A stretch of 7,803 bases of DNA from Acidimicrobiaceae bacterium (GTDB taxonomy: Bacteria > Actinomycetota > Acidimicrobiia > Acidimicrobiales > Palsa-688), in the NCBI GenBank assembly GCA_009785715.1, contig WQVT01000094.1, positions 1 through 7,803 of the forward strand, written 5' to 3'. The notes beneath the pieces were generated by a model, which was given only the letters and a program-made list of their open reading frames with translations, was not told the DNA's origin and ran no database searches. The position numbers were made by a program, and so were the translations under genes. Below are positions 1-6,269 of the stretch, in pieces; position 1 is the first letter of the stretch; each line of letters opens with the position of its first letter.

Positions 1-64
1 CCAGCAGGGGCACGATCTAGACGTAGAGCTCAGAGCTCTGGGGCGGAGAGTGCTCACCTGCTGA
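1..64 (+). CDS. Possible 3' end of an upstream gene (partial)
   Basis: Frame 2 is open from the window edge to a TGA at 62-64 and would encode a C-terminal fragment reading QQGHDLDVELRALGRRVLTC. Its composition is plausible for a real protein end, and the inverted repeat about 40 bp downstream would suit an intergenic position. Against this, the SDR frame is also open back to the window edge, and 60 bp is too little to judge codon bias. No family can be named. Weak call. Confidence 0.2.
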   Translation, partial: QQGHDLDVELRALGRRVLTC

Positions 65-102
65 CGGCTCGGATGACCAAGCCTCACCGAACCAATCACC
101 GA

Positions 103-132
103 GGCGGCCGACCCCCATTAGGGTCGGCCGCC
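103..132. repeat. Perfect 12-bp inverted repeat abutting the SDR start codon
   Basis: The arm GGCGGCCGACCC (103-114) is followed by the 6-nt spacer CCATTA and the exact reverse complement GGGTCGGCCGCC (121-132). The ATG of the SDR is the next base. As RNA this is a very stable GC-rich hairpin; as DNA it is a 30-bp dyad. It has no downstream T-tract, so it is not a standard intrinsic terminator. Its position suggests an operator over the SDR promoter, or a structure controlling translation. The repeat is directly visible; the role is inference. Confidence 0.8.
119..124 (+). promoter_or_regulatory. Candidate -10 element for a leaderless SDR transcript
   Basis: TAGGGT fits the actinobacterial -10 pattern TANNNT and lies 8 nt before the ATG at 133, the spacing expected if transcription starts at or next to the start codon. 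No convincing -35 is visible 17-18 nt upstream. The hexamer overlaps the spacer and right arm of the inverted repeat, so a repressor bound to the dyad would block it. TANNNT occurs often by chance, so this is tentative. Confidence 0.3.
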
Positions 133-879
133 ATGGACCTCAGCGGGCGTGTGGCGTTGGTGACCGGCGGATCGGGCGTGCTCGGGGAGGCGCTGGCGCG
201 GGCGTTCGCCGCCGAGGGGACCAGCGTGGCGCTCACCTACGTCGGGGAGCGGTCCCACGCCGAGGAGGTCGCAGCCTCCCTGCCCGGCGGCACCTCGGCG
301 GCGTTCCATCTCGACCAGTCCGACGCCGAGATGGTCGCCGCCGTCGTCGCCGAGGTGGTCGCCCGCTACGGGCGCCTCGACATCCTGGTCAACAACGCCG
401 CCTGGAACTGGTGGGTGCCCTTCCCCGACCTCGACGCGATGACGCCCGAGATCTGGGACCGGATCCACGACACCAACCTCCGCGGGCCGTTCCTCTTGTC
501 GCGGGCGGCGGCACCCGCGCTGAAGGAGGCCAAGGGCCGGATCGTGAACATCGCCTCGATCGCCGCCCTTGGCCCGGGGGGCAGCTCCATCGCCTACGCG
601 ACCTCGAAGGCGGGCCTGGTCCACCTGACCCGCTGCCTGGCGGTCGCCCTCGCCCCCGACGTCGCCGTGAACTGCGTCGCCCCCGGGATGATCGCCGGCA
701 GCCGGATGGTCTCCCGATACCCGGAGAGCATCCTCCGGGCCGTGCCGGAGCGGGCGTTGCTCGGCCGTCCCGGCACGGCGGAGGACATGGCCGAGCAGGT
801 CCTCGCCTTCTGCCGGTCGGATTCGGTGACCGGTCAGGTGGTCGCCATCGACGGGGGCCAGACCCGGGCCGCCAACTGA
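133..879 (+). CDS. SDR family NAD(P)-dependent oxidoreductase
   Basis: A 248-residue cytosolic Rossmann-fold enzyme of the classical short-chain dehydrogenase/reductase family, which oxidises or reduces an alcohol/carbonyl with NAD(P)(H). The cofactor motif is TGGSGVLG (residues 11-18), with NNAA at 87-90. The catalytic tetrad reads Asn115, Ser142, Tyr155 and Lys159 (YATSK). PGMI at 184-187 and IDGG at 239-242 are the usual C-terminal family signatures. The glycine spacing TGxxGxxG differs from the common TGxxxGxG. The second strand ends in Tyr-Val with no acidic residue, which leans weakly towards NADP(H). Start choice: the frame is open further upstream (an ATG at 73 would add 20 residues), but MDLSGRVALVTGG beginning at 133 is the normal family N-terminus. 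No Shine-Dalgarno precedes it; the inverted repeat occupies that place. The substrate is unknown. A FabG-like ketoacyl reductase is possible, but the isolated position next to an exporter does not favour fatty acid synthesis. Confidence 0.93.
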   Translation: MDLSGRVALVTGGSGVLGEALARAFAAEGTSVALTYVGERSHAEEVAASLPGGTSAAFHLDQSDAEMVAAVVAEVVARYGRLDILVNNAAWNWWVPFPDLDAMTPEIWDRIHDTNLRGPFLLSRAAAPALKEAKGRIVNIASIAALGPGGSSIAYATSKAGLVHLTRCLAVALAPDVAVNCVAPGMIAGSRMVSRYPESILRAVPERALLGRPGTAEDMAEQVLAFCRSDSVTGQVVAIDGGQTRAAN

Positions 880-889
880 GGGAGGCGGT

Positions 890-2398
890 CTACAGCTCGG
901 CAGGCTCCGGCGGCTCGAGGGGACGCGCCGAGATGTCCGAGGCGCTGCGGAGCTTGATCTCCCGGAGGAAGAAGGCCAGGACGAAGCTGATGATGGCCCC
1001 GGGGACCGCCCACAGGTAAGCGTGGTCCATGCCGTGGGTGTAGGCGTAGAGGGGCCCGAGCCGCCCCCCGTGCCTCGCGATCTCGTGGGTCAGCGCGTTG
1101 CGCTCGGACTCGATCAGGATCGCGCCCAGCACCGACGCGCCGACCGCCCCGCCGAGGGTCCGGAAGAACATCACCGCGGAGGTCCCGACGCCCATCTCGC
1201 TCTGCGGCAGCCCGTTCTGCACGGCGACGACCAGCATCTGCATGAACAGGCCGAGCCCGAAGCCGGCCAGGAACAGCATCCCGGAGAAGACCCAGAAGCT
1301 GGTCGTGACCGTCAGGAGGGAGAACAGGAAGATGCCGACGACGAGCACGCCGTTGCCGGCGACGATGAACACCTTGTAGCGCCCCGTCTTGGTCATCAGC
1401 CGGCCGGAGGCGATCGAGGTGATCAGCATCCCCGCCAGCATCGGCAGGAGGCGCAGGCCGGACACGGTCGGCGAGACGCCCCGCACGGTCTGCATGTACT
1501 GGGGGAGGAAGATGATCGCGCCGAGCATGATCGCCCCGGTGAGAAACGTCAGCGCCAGGGAAACGCTGAAGACCGGGTTGCGAAACAGCCGCAACGGCAG
1601 GATCGGCTCGGCGGCGTGCTTCGCCTCCCACCAGAGGAAGGCGCCGACGAGCACGAGGCCGACCGCTCCATAGACCATCGCCGCCGTGGTCAGCGAGGCG
1701 TGCTCGCCGGCGGTCTGGACCCCGACCAGGAACAGCGCCACGCCCGTGACCAGCAGGACGGCACCCGTCCAGTCGATCTGGGCGCGCTTCGCCTGGTGGT
1801 CGAGGTGCAGGACGCGGTTGATCACCACCAGCGCCACCACACCGATCGGCAGGTTGACGTAGAAGACCCACCGCCACGAGGCCTCGTCGACGAGGAACCC
1901 GCCGATCAGTGGCCCGAGAACGCTGGCCGCCCCGAAGACGCCGCCGAAATAGCCCTGGTACCGGCCCCGTTCCCGGGGCGGGATCACGTCCCCGACGATC
2001 GACAGGGCGAGTGCCATCAGGCCGCCGGCGCCGAGGCCCTGGATGCCCCGGAAGACGATCAGCTGGTACATGGAGCCGGCGAGGCCCGACAGGGCGCTGC
2101 CGGCCAGGAACAACACGATCGTGAACTGGAAGATGCGCTTGCGCCCGAAGAGGTCGCTGATCTTGCCGTAGAGGGGAGTGGTGACCGTCGAGGTCAGCAG
2201 GTAGGAGGTGACCACCCAGCTGTAGAGGTCGGGGCGGTGGAAGTCCCGGCTGATGGTCGTCAGCGCCGTGGAGACGATGGTCTGGTCCAGGGCGGCGAGC
2301 AGCATGCCGAGCATGAGCCCGGACATGATCACGAGGATCTGCCGGTGGGTGTAGCCGGTGCCGGCGGTCGGAGAGGACACCGGCCGGGTGGTGGTCAT
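890..2398 (-). CDS. MFS transporter, DHA2 (EmrB/QacA-like) family, 14 TM
   Basis: A 502-residue inner-membrane proton-coupled exporter of the drug:H+ antiporter-2 family. About 14 hydrophobic helices can be placed, the first near residues 22-44 and the last near 462-478. Family motifs are clear: LDQTIVSTAL at 37-46 (motif D1), GKISDLFGRKRIF at 78-90 (motif A, loop 2-3), a glycine-rich stretch ending GPLIGG at 162-167 (motif C, antiporter signature), and IDWTG at 208-212 before the central helix pair. The length is normal for the family. The ATG at 2398 is preceded by GGAGG with a 12-nt spacer, somewhat long. The gene is divergent from glmS and converges on the SDR with a 10-bp gap and no room for a separate terminator, so the two transcripts probably overlap at their 3' ends. 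No adjacent TetR/MarR regulator or HlyD/EmrA adaptor lies in the window. The substrate cannot be predicted; toxic compound or metabolite export is the family role. Confidence 0.95.
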   Translation of the reverse strand: MTTTRPVSSPTAGTGYTHRQILVIMSGLMLGMLLAALDQTIVSTALTTISRDFHRPDLYSWVVTSYLLTSTVTTPLYGKISDLFGRKRIFQFTIVLFLAGSALSGLAGSMYQLIVFRGIQGLGAGGLMALALSIVGDVIPPRERGRYQGYFGGVFGAASVLGPLIGGFLVDEASWRWVFYVNLPIGVVALVVINRVLHLDHQAKRAQIDWTGAVLLVTGVALFLVGVQTAGEHASLTTAAMVYGAVGLVLVGAFLWWEAKHAAEPILPLRLFRNPVFSVSLALTFLTGAIMLGAIIFLPQYMQTVRGVSPTVSGLRLLPMLAGMLITSIASGRLMTKTGRYKVFIVAGNGVLVVGIFLFSLLTVTTSFWVFSGMLFLAGFGLGLFMQMLVVAVQNGLPQSEMGVGTSAVMFFRTLGGAVGASVLGAILIESERNALTHEIARHGGRLGPLYAYTHGMDHAYLWAVPGAIISFVLAFFLREIKLRSASDISARPLEPPEPAEL

Positions 2399-2410
2399 CG
2401 GTGCCGCTCG

Positions 2411-2415
2411 CCTCC
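2411..2415 (-). promoter_or_regulatory. Ribosome binding site of the MFS gene
   Basis: On the minus strand GGAGG lies 12 nt before the ATG at 2398. The spacing is a few bases longer than ideal, but it is the only purine-rich SD-like match close to this start. Confidence 0.55.
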
Positions 2416-2523
2416 GCCCCCCACTCGGTGCAGTAGACCGGCACGCAGGGTGGCAGCTTCGGCGGTCACGGGGCCAAGGCTAGGCCGTCCCCCCGTCTTC
2501 CGGCGAGTCTGTCAATCCCGCAG

Positions 2524-2551
2524 ATGGGGCACGCGATCCCTTGAATGGGGC
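2524..2551 (+). repeat. Pair of ATGGGGC direct repeats, 21 bp apart
   Basis: ATGGGGC occurs at 2524-2530 and again at 2545-2551. The start-to-start distance of 21 bp is about two helical turns, as would suit a protein binding one face of the DNA in the divergent MFS/glmS control region. Each unit is only 7 bp in GC-rich DNA, so chance is a real alternative. Confidence 0.3.
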
Positions 2552-2564
2552 CAGAAATGCCGAC

Positions 2565-2580
2565 CATGCGGGGTCGCATG
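2565..2580. promoter_or_regulatory. Palindrome CATGCG-N4-CGCATG, candidate operator
   Basis: A perfect 6-bp inverted repeat with a GGGT spacer in the divergent intergenic region. Its centre is about 46 bp upstream of the glmS ATG, which is also the presumed transcription start if glmS is leaderless. That is a usual position for a regulator binding near the -35 region. Repeat observed; function inferred. Confidence 0.4.
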
Positions 2581-2605
2581 CCGGTGGCCGGCGGAGAGGG
2601 ACCGG

Positions 2606-2611
2606 TACCCT
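2606..2611 (+). promoter_or_regulatory. Candidate -10 element for a leaderless glmS transcript
   Basis: TACCCT matches TANNNT and is followed by exactly 7 nt before the ATG at 2619, the spacing typical of leaderless actinobacterial promoters. The only SD-like run, GGAGAGGG at 2593-2600, is 18 nt from the ATG, too far to be a good ribosome binding site. No clear -35 hexamer is seen. Confidence 0.4.
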
Positions 2612-2618
2612 TTGGGCC

Positions 2619-5600
2619 ATGTGTGGGATCGTCGCCGTCCTCGCCCGCCCCGCCACGAGGGTGGCCCCCGACGCGACGTTGCTGCTGGCGGACCTGCAGC
2701 GGGCGAGCGGCGACGTGCAGCGGGGCTGGAAGGAGCTGGCGGCGGGCGACCCCGGTGCGATCGGCACGCTGGAGGCGGCGGCGGAGACCCTCGAGGCCGT
2801 CGACACCGCCCTCCGTGGTGTGCCGGGCCTGCGGTCCCTCCTCCCCGGCCAAGGGGTCCCGAGCATCCCGCTCGTCGACCGGATCGCCGACGCCGTCCGG
2901 ACCGCCGCCACGCTGGTGGGTACCGCGGAGACGGCGCTCGATTCCGGCCGGGTCACCGTCGCCCTGGACCAGGCGGATGCGCTCAACGCCGTCCTCCTGC
3001 GCCTGAAGGACCTCACCTGGGCGATCTTCCGGGACCGGGTGGGCATGGCACGCGCCGTGGCGGACCTCGCCGGCGCTGGCGGTGACGGCCCCCGGAGCGA
3101 CGGTCCCCGGAGCGACGGTCCCCGGAGCGATGGCCCTCTCAGCGACGGCCCTCTTGGCGACGGGGCCCTGGCGGTGCTTTGGGCCATCCAGGTCGCCCTC
3201 GCCTCGCTCGACCGCCTCGAGGTCAGGGGGCGGGACTCGGCGGGCCTGCACGTGCTGATCCGGGGGCACGGTCTGGACCTCGACGACCCGAACGTGGCCG
3301 GAATGCTCGCCGAGCGCGAGGCCGACCCCCTGTTCGTCTCCCGCGCCGTGCGCTGCGCCGGCGGCTGCCTGAGCCTGGTCTACAAGACGGCGGCGGAGAT
3401 CGGCGAGCTGGGCGATAACGTCGCCGCCCTGCGGTCGAGCATCCGCACCGACCCGCTCCTGGCACGGGTGCTCCGGAACCCGGGCCTCGAGGTGACGGTC
3501 CTCGGCCACACGCGCTGGGCGAGCGTCGGGATCATCTCCGAGCCCAACGCCCACCCCCTCAACTCGGACCGCCTCGACGACTCCACCGCCCCGTACGTGA
3601 CGGCCGCCCTGAACGGGGACGTCGACAACTACCTGGAGCTGCGGCTCTCCGAGGCGCTCGACCTGCCCGCCGAGGTCACGACCGACGCCAAGGTGATCCC
3701 CACCCTGATCTCCAAGCGCCTGGCCGAGGGGCTGGCGCCGGAGGAGGCGTTCAACCAGACGGTTGCCCGCTTCGAGGGGTCGGTGGCCGTCACGGCCTCG
3801 CTGGCGGATACCCCCGATCAGCTGCACCTGGCGTTGCGGGGGTCGGGACAGGCCCTGTTCGTCGGCCTCGCCGAGGACGCCTTCGTCGTGGCGAGCGAGG
3901 CCTACGGATTGGTGGAGGAGACCTCGAGGTACCTCCGCATGGACGGGGAGGCCACCCAGGGCCAGACCATCGTCCTCGACCGGGCCGACGCAGGCACGCT
4001 CGAGGGGATCGCGCGGTTCCGCTACGGGGGCGGGGCACTCCCCGTGGGTCCCGGCGAGGTGAAGCAGGCCGAGATCACCACCAGGGACATCGACCGGGCC
4101 GGCCACGCGCATTTCCTGCTGAAGGAGATCGGCGAGGCCCCCCGTTCGTTCCGCAAGACCCTGCGGGGGCGGGTGGTGCCCGGCGAGGTCGGCTGGGAGG
4201 TCCGCCTCGGCCCCGACACCATCCCCCCGGCGCTCGTCGACGCCCTGGCCGCCGGCACCATCCGCCGGGTGGTGGTCATCGGGCAGGGAACGGCCGCGGT
4301 GGCGGGCCAGGCGGTCTCGGCGGCCGTCCGTCGCTGCCTTTCCGGGCGGGACGGCCTCTCCGGGCGTCCCGCGGTCGAGGTCATGGCGATGCCCGCCACC
4401 GAGCTGTCCGGCTTCGGGCTCTCCGACGACATGGCGGACACCCTGGTGGTGGCGGTCAGCCAGTCCGGCAGCACCACGGACACGAACCGCACCGTGGACC
4501 TCGTGCGCGGCCGCGGGGCGCATGTCGTCGCGGTGGTCAACCGCCGCAACAGCGACCTTGCGGCCAAGTCCCACGGCGTCCTGTACACCTCCGACGGCCG
4601 GGACATCGAGATGAGCGTGGCGTCGACCAAGGCGTTCTACGCCCAGGTGGCCGCCGGGTGGCTGCTCGCCCTCGGGCTGGCCCGTGCGGGCGGCGCCCCC
4701 GCCCCCGACGAGGACCACCTGCTCAGTGCCCTCCGGGACCTGCCCGACTTGATGGAGGAGGTCCTCGCCCAGTCGTCGCGGATCGGGGAGATCGCCGCCC
4801 GGCTCGCACCTTCCCGCCGTTCCTGGGCGATCGTGGGGTCCGGGCCGGAGCGTGTGGCGGCCGCCGAGGTCCGCATCAAGCTGTCCGAGCTCTGCTACAA
4901 GGCCATCGCCTGCGACGCCACCGAGGACAAGAAGCACATCGACCTGTCGTCGGAGCCCATGATCCTGGTGTTCGCCGGCGGCCTTTCGGGGCCCAACGCC
5001 GACGACGTCGCCAAGGAGGTGGCGATCTACAAGGCGCACAAGGCGGCGCCCGTGGTGGTGGCATCCGCCGGCGAGGGGACGCGCTTCACGGCGGCGCTCG
5101 ATGTGATCGAGGTGCCCCGCGCCGACGCCGACCTGGCGTTCGTGCTCTCGGCCATGGCCGGCCACCTCTTCGGCTACCACGCCGCCCTCGCCATCGACGC
5201 CCAGGCCCTCCCGTTGCGCGAGGCGCGAGCGGCGATCGACGAGGCGGCGGCCGGTGGCCTGGACGTCGACGGCGAGGCGGTGCTCGCCAACCTGGCGCCC
5301 GTCTTGTCGACGATCAGCGGCGATCTGCTGGCGGAGCTGCGTTCCGGCCGCTACAACGGTCATCTCGACGTTGCTACGGCCCTCGACGTCATCAGCCTGA
5401 TGCGCTTCGCCACCGGAGCGTCCCCCCTCGAGGCGTACCAGACGGAGATGGGCAGGGTCGGTACCCCGTCGGTGGTGGTCTCCGACCTCTACGACACCCT
5501 CACCGCCGGCATCGACCAGCTGACGCGTCCGATCGACGCCATCAAGCACCAGGCGAAGACGGTCACCGTCGGCATCTCGCGCAGCGAGGACGCCCTGTTG

Positions 5601-6170
5601 CGACTGCGGCTCGTCAAAGAGACCCTCTCCGCCGGCCCCTCCCCGGACCAGCTCGGGTACCGGGCGATGCGCACCCTCGCCGCCCTCGACGCCGCCGTGG
5701 AGGAAGTCCTGGGCTATACCCGCTACGGCATAGCCTGGACCACTGCCCTGCCGGGGACGACGGCCGGCCCGACGATCTGGGTGGTGGAGCAGGGCGGAAT
5801 GGCACGCGACCTCGTGTCGCGCACGGGAACCGATCACCGCCTGCGGGGCACCAAGCACCGCGCCGCGGACGAGCGCGAGGTGACTGTCGCACGGGGGCGC
5901 AGCGACGGCCGCACCGTGGTGATGGTCCCCGAGACGCGGGGGACGGAGGTGACCGGGATGACGCTGCTGCACGTTCGTTTCGCCGACGTGCTCGACGCCG
6001 AGGTGGCGAGGGAGGTGCTCGGCGGCTACCGGGACCGGCTCGTGGCCCTGGCCGACGCCGTGACCGAGACGGAGCACACCTTCGACGAGAGCCGTCTCGG
6101 TGTCGTGCCGATCGTCGAGCTGTTGACCGTCCCCGTCTACGTGCTGGCGGAGCGGTGGTGGCAGCAATGA
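2619..6170 (+). CDS. glmS: Oversized glutamine--fructose-6-phosphate aminotransferase (GlmS) with insertions and C-terminal extension
   Basis: Predicted cytosolic enzyme making glucosamine-6-phosphate from fructose-6-phosphate and glutamine, the first step to UDP-GlcNAc. Start: MCGIVAVL at 2619 puts the nucleophile Cys2 at the mature N-terminus, so in-frame upstream starts (TTG 2541) are excluded. Glutaminase domain: RGRDSAG 203-209, HTRW 297-300, oxyanion Asn332-Gly333, Asp356. SIS domain 1, about 549-690: SQSGST 614-619 binds the sugar phosphate, VASTKAF 667-673. SIS domain 2, about 731-869: Lys754, Glu757 and His773 align without gaps to E. coli Lys485, Glu488 and His504. At 1183 residues it is nearly twice the usual ~610. 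Extra parts are a helical insert about 12-190 ending in a GPRSD repeat linker, about 45 residues before HTRW, about 110 residues after SIS2, then QAKTVTV (Lys980) resembling the E. coli tail LAKSVTVE, and an unrecognised end 986-1183. E. coli Ser303 is Ala559 here. The reaction assignment rests on conserved residues; a related sugar isomerase/aminotransferase is less likely. Confidence 0.88.
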   Translation: MCGIVAVLARPATRVAPDATLLLADLQRASGDVQRGWKELAAGDPGAIGTLEAAAETLEAVDTALRGVPGLRSLLPGQGVPSIPLVDRIADAVRTAATLVGTAETALDSGRVTVALDQADALNAVLLRLKDLTWAIFRDRVGMARAVADLAGAGGDGPRSDGPRSDGPRSDGPLSDGPLGDGALAVLWAIQVALASLDRLEVRGRDSAGLHVLIRGHGLDLDDPNVAGMLAEREADPLFVSRAVRCAGGCLSLVYKTAAEIGELGDNVAALRSSIRTDPLLARVLRNPGLEVTVLGHTRWASVGIISEPNAHPLNSDRLDDSTAPYVTAALNGDVDNYLELRLSEALDLPAEVTTDAKVIPTLISKRLAEGLAPEEAFNQTVARFEGSVAVTASLADTPDQLHLALRGSGQALFVGLAEDAFVVASEAYGLVEETSRYLRMDGEATQGQTIVLDRADAGTLEGIARFRYGGGALPVGPGEVKQAEITTRDIDRAGHAHFLLKEIGEAPRSFRKTLRGRVVPGEVGWEVRLGPDTIPPALVDALAAGTIRRVVVIGQGTAAVAGQAVSAAVRRCLSGRDGLSGRPAVEVMAMPATELSGFGLSDDMADTLVVAVSQSGSTTDTNRTVDLVRGRGAHVVAVVNRRNSDLAAKSHGVLYTSDGRDIEMSVASTKAFYAQVAAGWLLALGLARAGGAPAPDEDHLLSALRDLPDLMEEVLAQSSRIGEIAARLAPSRRSWAIVGSGPERVAAAEVRIKLSELCYKAIACDATEDKKHIDLSSEPMILVFAGGLSGPNADDVAKEVAIYKAHKAAPVVVASAGEGTRFTAALDVIEVPRADADLAFVLSAMAGHLFGYHAALAIDAQALPLREARAAIDEAAAGGLDVDGEAVLANLAPVLSTISGDLLAELRSGRYNGHLDVATALDVISLMRFATGASPLEAYQTEMGRVGTPSVVVSDLYDTLTAGIDQLTRPIDAIKHQAKTVTVGISRSEDALLRLRLVKETLSAGPSPDQLGYRAMRTLAALDAAVEEVLGYTRYGIAWTTALPGTTAGPTIWVVEQGGMARDLVSRTGTDHRLRGTKHRAADEREVTVARGRSDGRTVVMVPETRGTEVTGMTLLHVRFADVLDAEVAREVLGGYRDRLVALADAVTETEHTFDESRLGVVPIVELLTVPVYVLAERWWQQ
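3087..3161 (+). repeat. Five 15-bp in-frame tandem repeats (GPRSD linker) inside glmS
   Basis: Five 15-bp units encode GPRSD, GPRSD, GPRSD, GPLSD and GPLGD. The first three differ from each other only at the third bases of the Gly and Asp codons, and the last two have drifted further. They form a flexible Gly/Pro/Asp-rich linker (residues 157-181) joining the helical insertion to the resumed glutaminase domain. Near-identity of the first units suggests recent slippage, so the copy number may vary between strains. Confidence 0.9.
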
Positions 6171-6258
6171 CCTTCCCGAGCACTCGGAGTTGGTCAAAAT
6201 AGGCTCGATGCAGGCCAGTCCCGAGCGCTCCGCCGGAATCGGTCGCGCCCGGAACCCC

Positions 6259-6262
6259 GGAG
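6259..6262 (+). promoter_or_regulatory. Ribosome binding site of nnr
   Basis: GGAG lies 7 nt before the GTG at 6270, ideal spacing, and supports that start. It sits in a small self-complementary stretch (CCCG at 6256-6259, CGGG at 6264-6267), which could partly mask it. The rest of the 99-bp glmS-nnr gap shows one AT-rich patch near 6195-6201 but no convincing promoter or terminator. Confidence 0.6.
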
Positions 6263-6269
6263 CCGGGCG

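Noticed and set aside
25..39. Short palindrome AGAGCT-CAG-AGCTCT near the window start
   Set aside because: It has 6-bp arms with a 3-nt spacer, no adjacent gene or promoter evidence that gives it a role, and it is likely chance.
73..132. Upstream ATG giving the SDR a 20-residue N-terminal extension
   Set aside because: The extension is basic and unlike the family N-terminus, half of it is encoded by the inverted repeat, and ATG 133 gives the standard MDLSGRVALVTGG beginning. It is kept only as an alternative.
880..889. Bidirectional terminator between the convergent SDR and MFS genes
   Set aside because: Only 10 bp are available and no hairpin or T-run is visible there.
2468..2496. Hairpin ACGGGG ... 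CCCCGT in the MFS leader
   Set aside because: It has 6-bp arms with a 17-nt loop in GC-rich DNA and no further support.
2477..2515. Minus-strand TTGACA (2510-2515) with TAGCCT (2477-2482) as an MFS promoter
   Set aside because: The hexamers match well individually, but the 27-nt spacer is far too long for a sigma-70-type promoter, and no intermediate -10 fits.
1022..3085. Open frame of 687 codons on the plus strand across the MFS gene and into glmS
   Set aside because: The translation is low-complexity Arg/Gly/Asp/Gln-rich shadow sequence of the MFS gene and runs through the divergent intergenic region.
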